DNA of 64,000 bases from Drosophila pseudoobscura. Lineage: Eukaryota > Arthropoda > Insecta > Diptera > Drosophilidae. This document shows, one piece after another, positions 62,533-64,000 of this stretch (its first letter is position 1; each line of letters opens with the position of its first letter). Position numbers and translations under genes: made by a program. The notes beneath the pieces are model-generated. The model saw only the letters and a list, made by a program, of their open reading frames with translations, was not told where the DNA came from and searched no databases. The DNA lies in NCBI RefSeq assembly GCF_009870125.1, contig NC_046683.1, forward strand, positions 18,547,001 through 18,611,000. The letters run 5' to 3'.

Positions 62533-64000
62533 TTACGTATTACAATCATTTTCTTCATTTTGATTCCCTGTGACATTTGCATTATTACCATTTTCAATCC
62601 ACGGCTTCATATTTGCCACCGCCCAAACTCCTTTATACGGGATCCTTGATTGTTGAAACCCCTCTACATCTTCTAGCAAATACCTATCATTTTTTAACAC
62701 CTTTGATATCTTATAAGGTCCTTTGAACTTCGGGATAAGCTTTTTAGACACCCCTGTATGAGTGTCGAAATTTCTCACCATAACTAGATCATTATCTACG
62801 TACACGTGTGGCTCCCTTCGCTTTGAATTTGTTGCTTGTTTGTTATAAGACTGTATTTTTTCCTGATGAGTGCCTGCTACTGCTCTAATCTTTTCTATAT
62901 CCCTTGTTGCCCGCTGTTCGGTTAGTTCGTCTAGATGATCTTTTAGTAAATCTGAAACCTTTCCTTTTTGTACGACCCCAAACAACATTCTGCTCGGGTG
63001 TTCATTAATTGTTCTTTGAATTGTGTTGTTCATCGCGTGTTCTACTGTTTCCACTACCATATCCCAATGTAATCCTTTTTCCGGGTCAACAAGCTTTGTA
63101 ATCATGGGTCCCAAACTTCTGTTCACCCTTTCTACCTGCCCGTTGGCCTGTGGCGACCCTGTTGCTATCTTTACGTGTTTAACATTGCTCTGTTCTAAGA
63201 ATTCTTCAAACTCTTTTGACGTGAAACAGCTTCCTCTGTCTGACACAATGCATCTGGGTCTACTGTAAGCTCGGAAATAATCTTTCATTGCAATTACTGC
63301 TTCCTTTGTGCTAGTGGTTTTGGTCGTATAAAGTCTTACGAATTTGGTGAACGCGTCTATTACTACTAAAACATGTTTGTTGGCCCTGCCTTTGTCGACT
63401 GGCCCGAAATGGTCGATATGTACTACCTCGAATGGTCCTGACCCTTTTGGTATGTTGTGTAAAAACCCTTCCTCTTTTCCGTGTTTTGCTGAGTACGCTA
63501 TGCATTTTAGACAGTTTTCAATGTGTCGCTTGGCTTTATACCTTACGTTTGAGATCCAGTAGCTTTTCGATATAGCGTCGGTCATCTTGTCTATACCGAC
63601 GTGCCCTAGTTCATCGTGGTACTTATAGAGTACGTGGCCTTCCATTTCCTCGGGTACGCAGAATAGGATAGTATTGTTATCTTTTTTCCTGTATATTATT
63701 CCGTTTCTCATCTCATAATGTTTGTGTTCTGATTTCTGTAACGTTTCTCTCAGCTCCATCAGTTTGTTATCTCTGTTTTGGCATATAATTAAATTTTCTT
63801 CAAAGGTGTTTGTGTCTACCGTGAGTATCTGAACGGCTCTGCTTAGCGCATCTACGTGTTGCATTCTACTTCCTGACCTGTGTTCTAACTTGTAGTCATA
63901 ATTTTGTAACTCTAACGCCCAGCGGGCAATGCGTGGATTGAGTTCTTTTTTGTTTAGAGTCATAGTTAGCGCGTTGCAGTCTGTCACTATTTTGAAGGGT
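62533..64000 (-). CDS. pol: Ty3/gypsy Pol C-terminus (RNase H-integrase), partial
   Basis: Enters from the window edge already inside RNase H (IVTDCNALTM; RIARWALELQNYDYKLEHRS; HVDALSRAV) and stays open to 62533. The integrase has an H2C2 zinc domain (YHDELGHVGIDKM..CLKCIAYS), a DDE core (VVHIDHFGPVDKGRANKHVL, CIVSDRGSCFTSKEFEEF, GSPQANGQVERVNRS) and a C-terminal GPY module (KFKGPYKISKVLKNDRYLLE). SDRG and ATGSPQANGQVERVNR resemble mdg3, micropia and blastopia. No stop codons in 485 codons, so this copy could be young. Confidence 0.88.
   Translation of the reverse strand, partial: PFKIVTDCNALTMTLNKKELNPRIARWALELQNYDYKLEHRSGSRMQHVDALSRAVQILTVDTNTFEENLIICQNRDNKLMELRETLQKSEHKHYEMRNGIIYRKKDNNTILFCVPEEMEGHVLYKYHDELGHVGIDKMTDAISKSYWISNVRYKAKRHIENCLKCIAYSAKHGKEEGFLHNIPKGSGPFEVVHIDHFGPVDKGRANKHVLVVIDAFTKFVRLYTTKTTSTKEAVIAMKDYFRAYSRPRCIVSDRGSCFTSKEFEEFLEQSNVKHVKIATGSPQANGQVERVNRSLGPMITKLVDPEKGLHWDMVVETVEHAMNNTIQRTINEHPSRMLFGVVQKGKVSDLLKDHLDELTEQRATRDIEKIRAVAGTHQEKIQSYNKQATNSKRREPHVYVDNDLVMVRNFDTHTGVSKKLIPKFKGPYKISKVLKNDRYLLEDVEGFQQSRIPYKGVWAVANMKPWIENGNNANVTGNQNEENDCNT

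Noticed and set aside
1..64000. CRISPR arrays, bacterial operons, tRNA genes
   Set aside because: All repeats belong to eukaryotic transposons, rDNA or microsatellites; no spacer-repeat pattern or cloverleaf was seen.

Overview
The window is eukaryotic repeat-rich DNA, almost certainly Drosophila heterochromatin or another repeat-choked region such as a degenerating sex chromosome. The signs are two arthropod-type 5S rRNA genes, an intron-bearing fragment of a HERC4-like HECT ubiquitin-ligase gene, LOA-, jockey- and CR1-clade LINEs, Ty3/gypsy elements and DINE-1/mini-me repeats. The mix fits the obscura or virilis-type groups, but I cannot fix the species. There are no bacterial genes, tRNAs or CRISPR arrays, and no clearly functional host protein gene.

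Layout. (1) 1-830: broken Ty3/gypsy remnant. (2) 859-2190: rearranged LOA-clade LINE remnant (LOA-A family, minus strand). (3) 2190-15930: composite tandem array. A LOA-B LINE fragment (minus) alternates with a GC-rich segment 'G' carrying a glutamine-rich reading frame (plus): LOA-B / G1 / LOA-B / G2 / LOA-B. (4) 15934-16552: 3' end of the HERC4-like gene, frameshifted. (5) 17872-18440: two 5S rRNA genes in 451-bp repeats (minus). (6) 18642-61660: one Russian-doll nest. (7) 61690-64000: LINE endonuclease scrap, then an LTR element of mdg3/blastopia/micropia type (minus) running off the window.

The nest. A LOA-A LINE (18642-20310 and 60505-61660) is split by a Ty3/gypsy element, 'element B' (20311-60500, target duplication atat). 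Element B holds two insertions of a related long-LTR element, 'family A'. One is an internally inverted copy in B's 5' LTR (20411-22838, duplication gagt; the empty site survives in B's 3' LTR). The other is a tandem LTR-int-LTR-int-LTR array inside B's integrase gene (31218-58240, duplication ggct). The second and third LTRs of that array each carry the same jockey-clade LINE at the same base (duplication ttgctttagtga), and the third also carries a near-intact CR1-clade LINE (53237-57916, duplication tata). Shared mutations show that one unequal exchange between LTRs made the array.

Most notable biology. Both A and B begin their Gag with a complete RING-H2 zinc finger, a ubiquitin-ligase-type domain I do not know from Ty3/gypsy Gag proteins. 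The CR1-clade LINE has a textbook -1 ribosomal frameshift site (A AAA AAC) abutting the ORF1 stop and leading exactly into the ORF2 frame. The long LTRs of A and B contain short coding-like frames. Family A copies keep LTRs, Gag and integrase but have lost protease, RT and RNase H.
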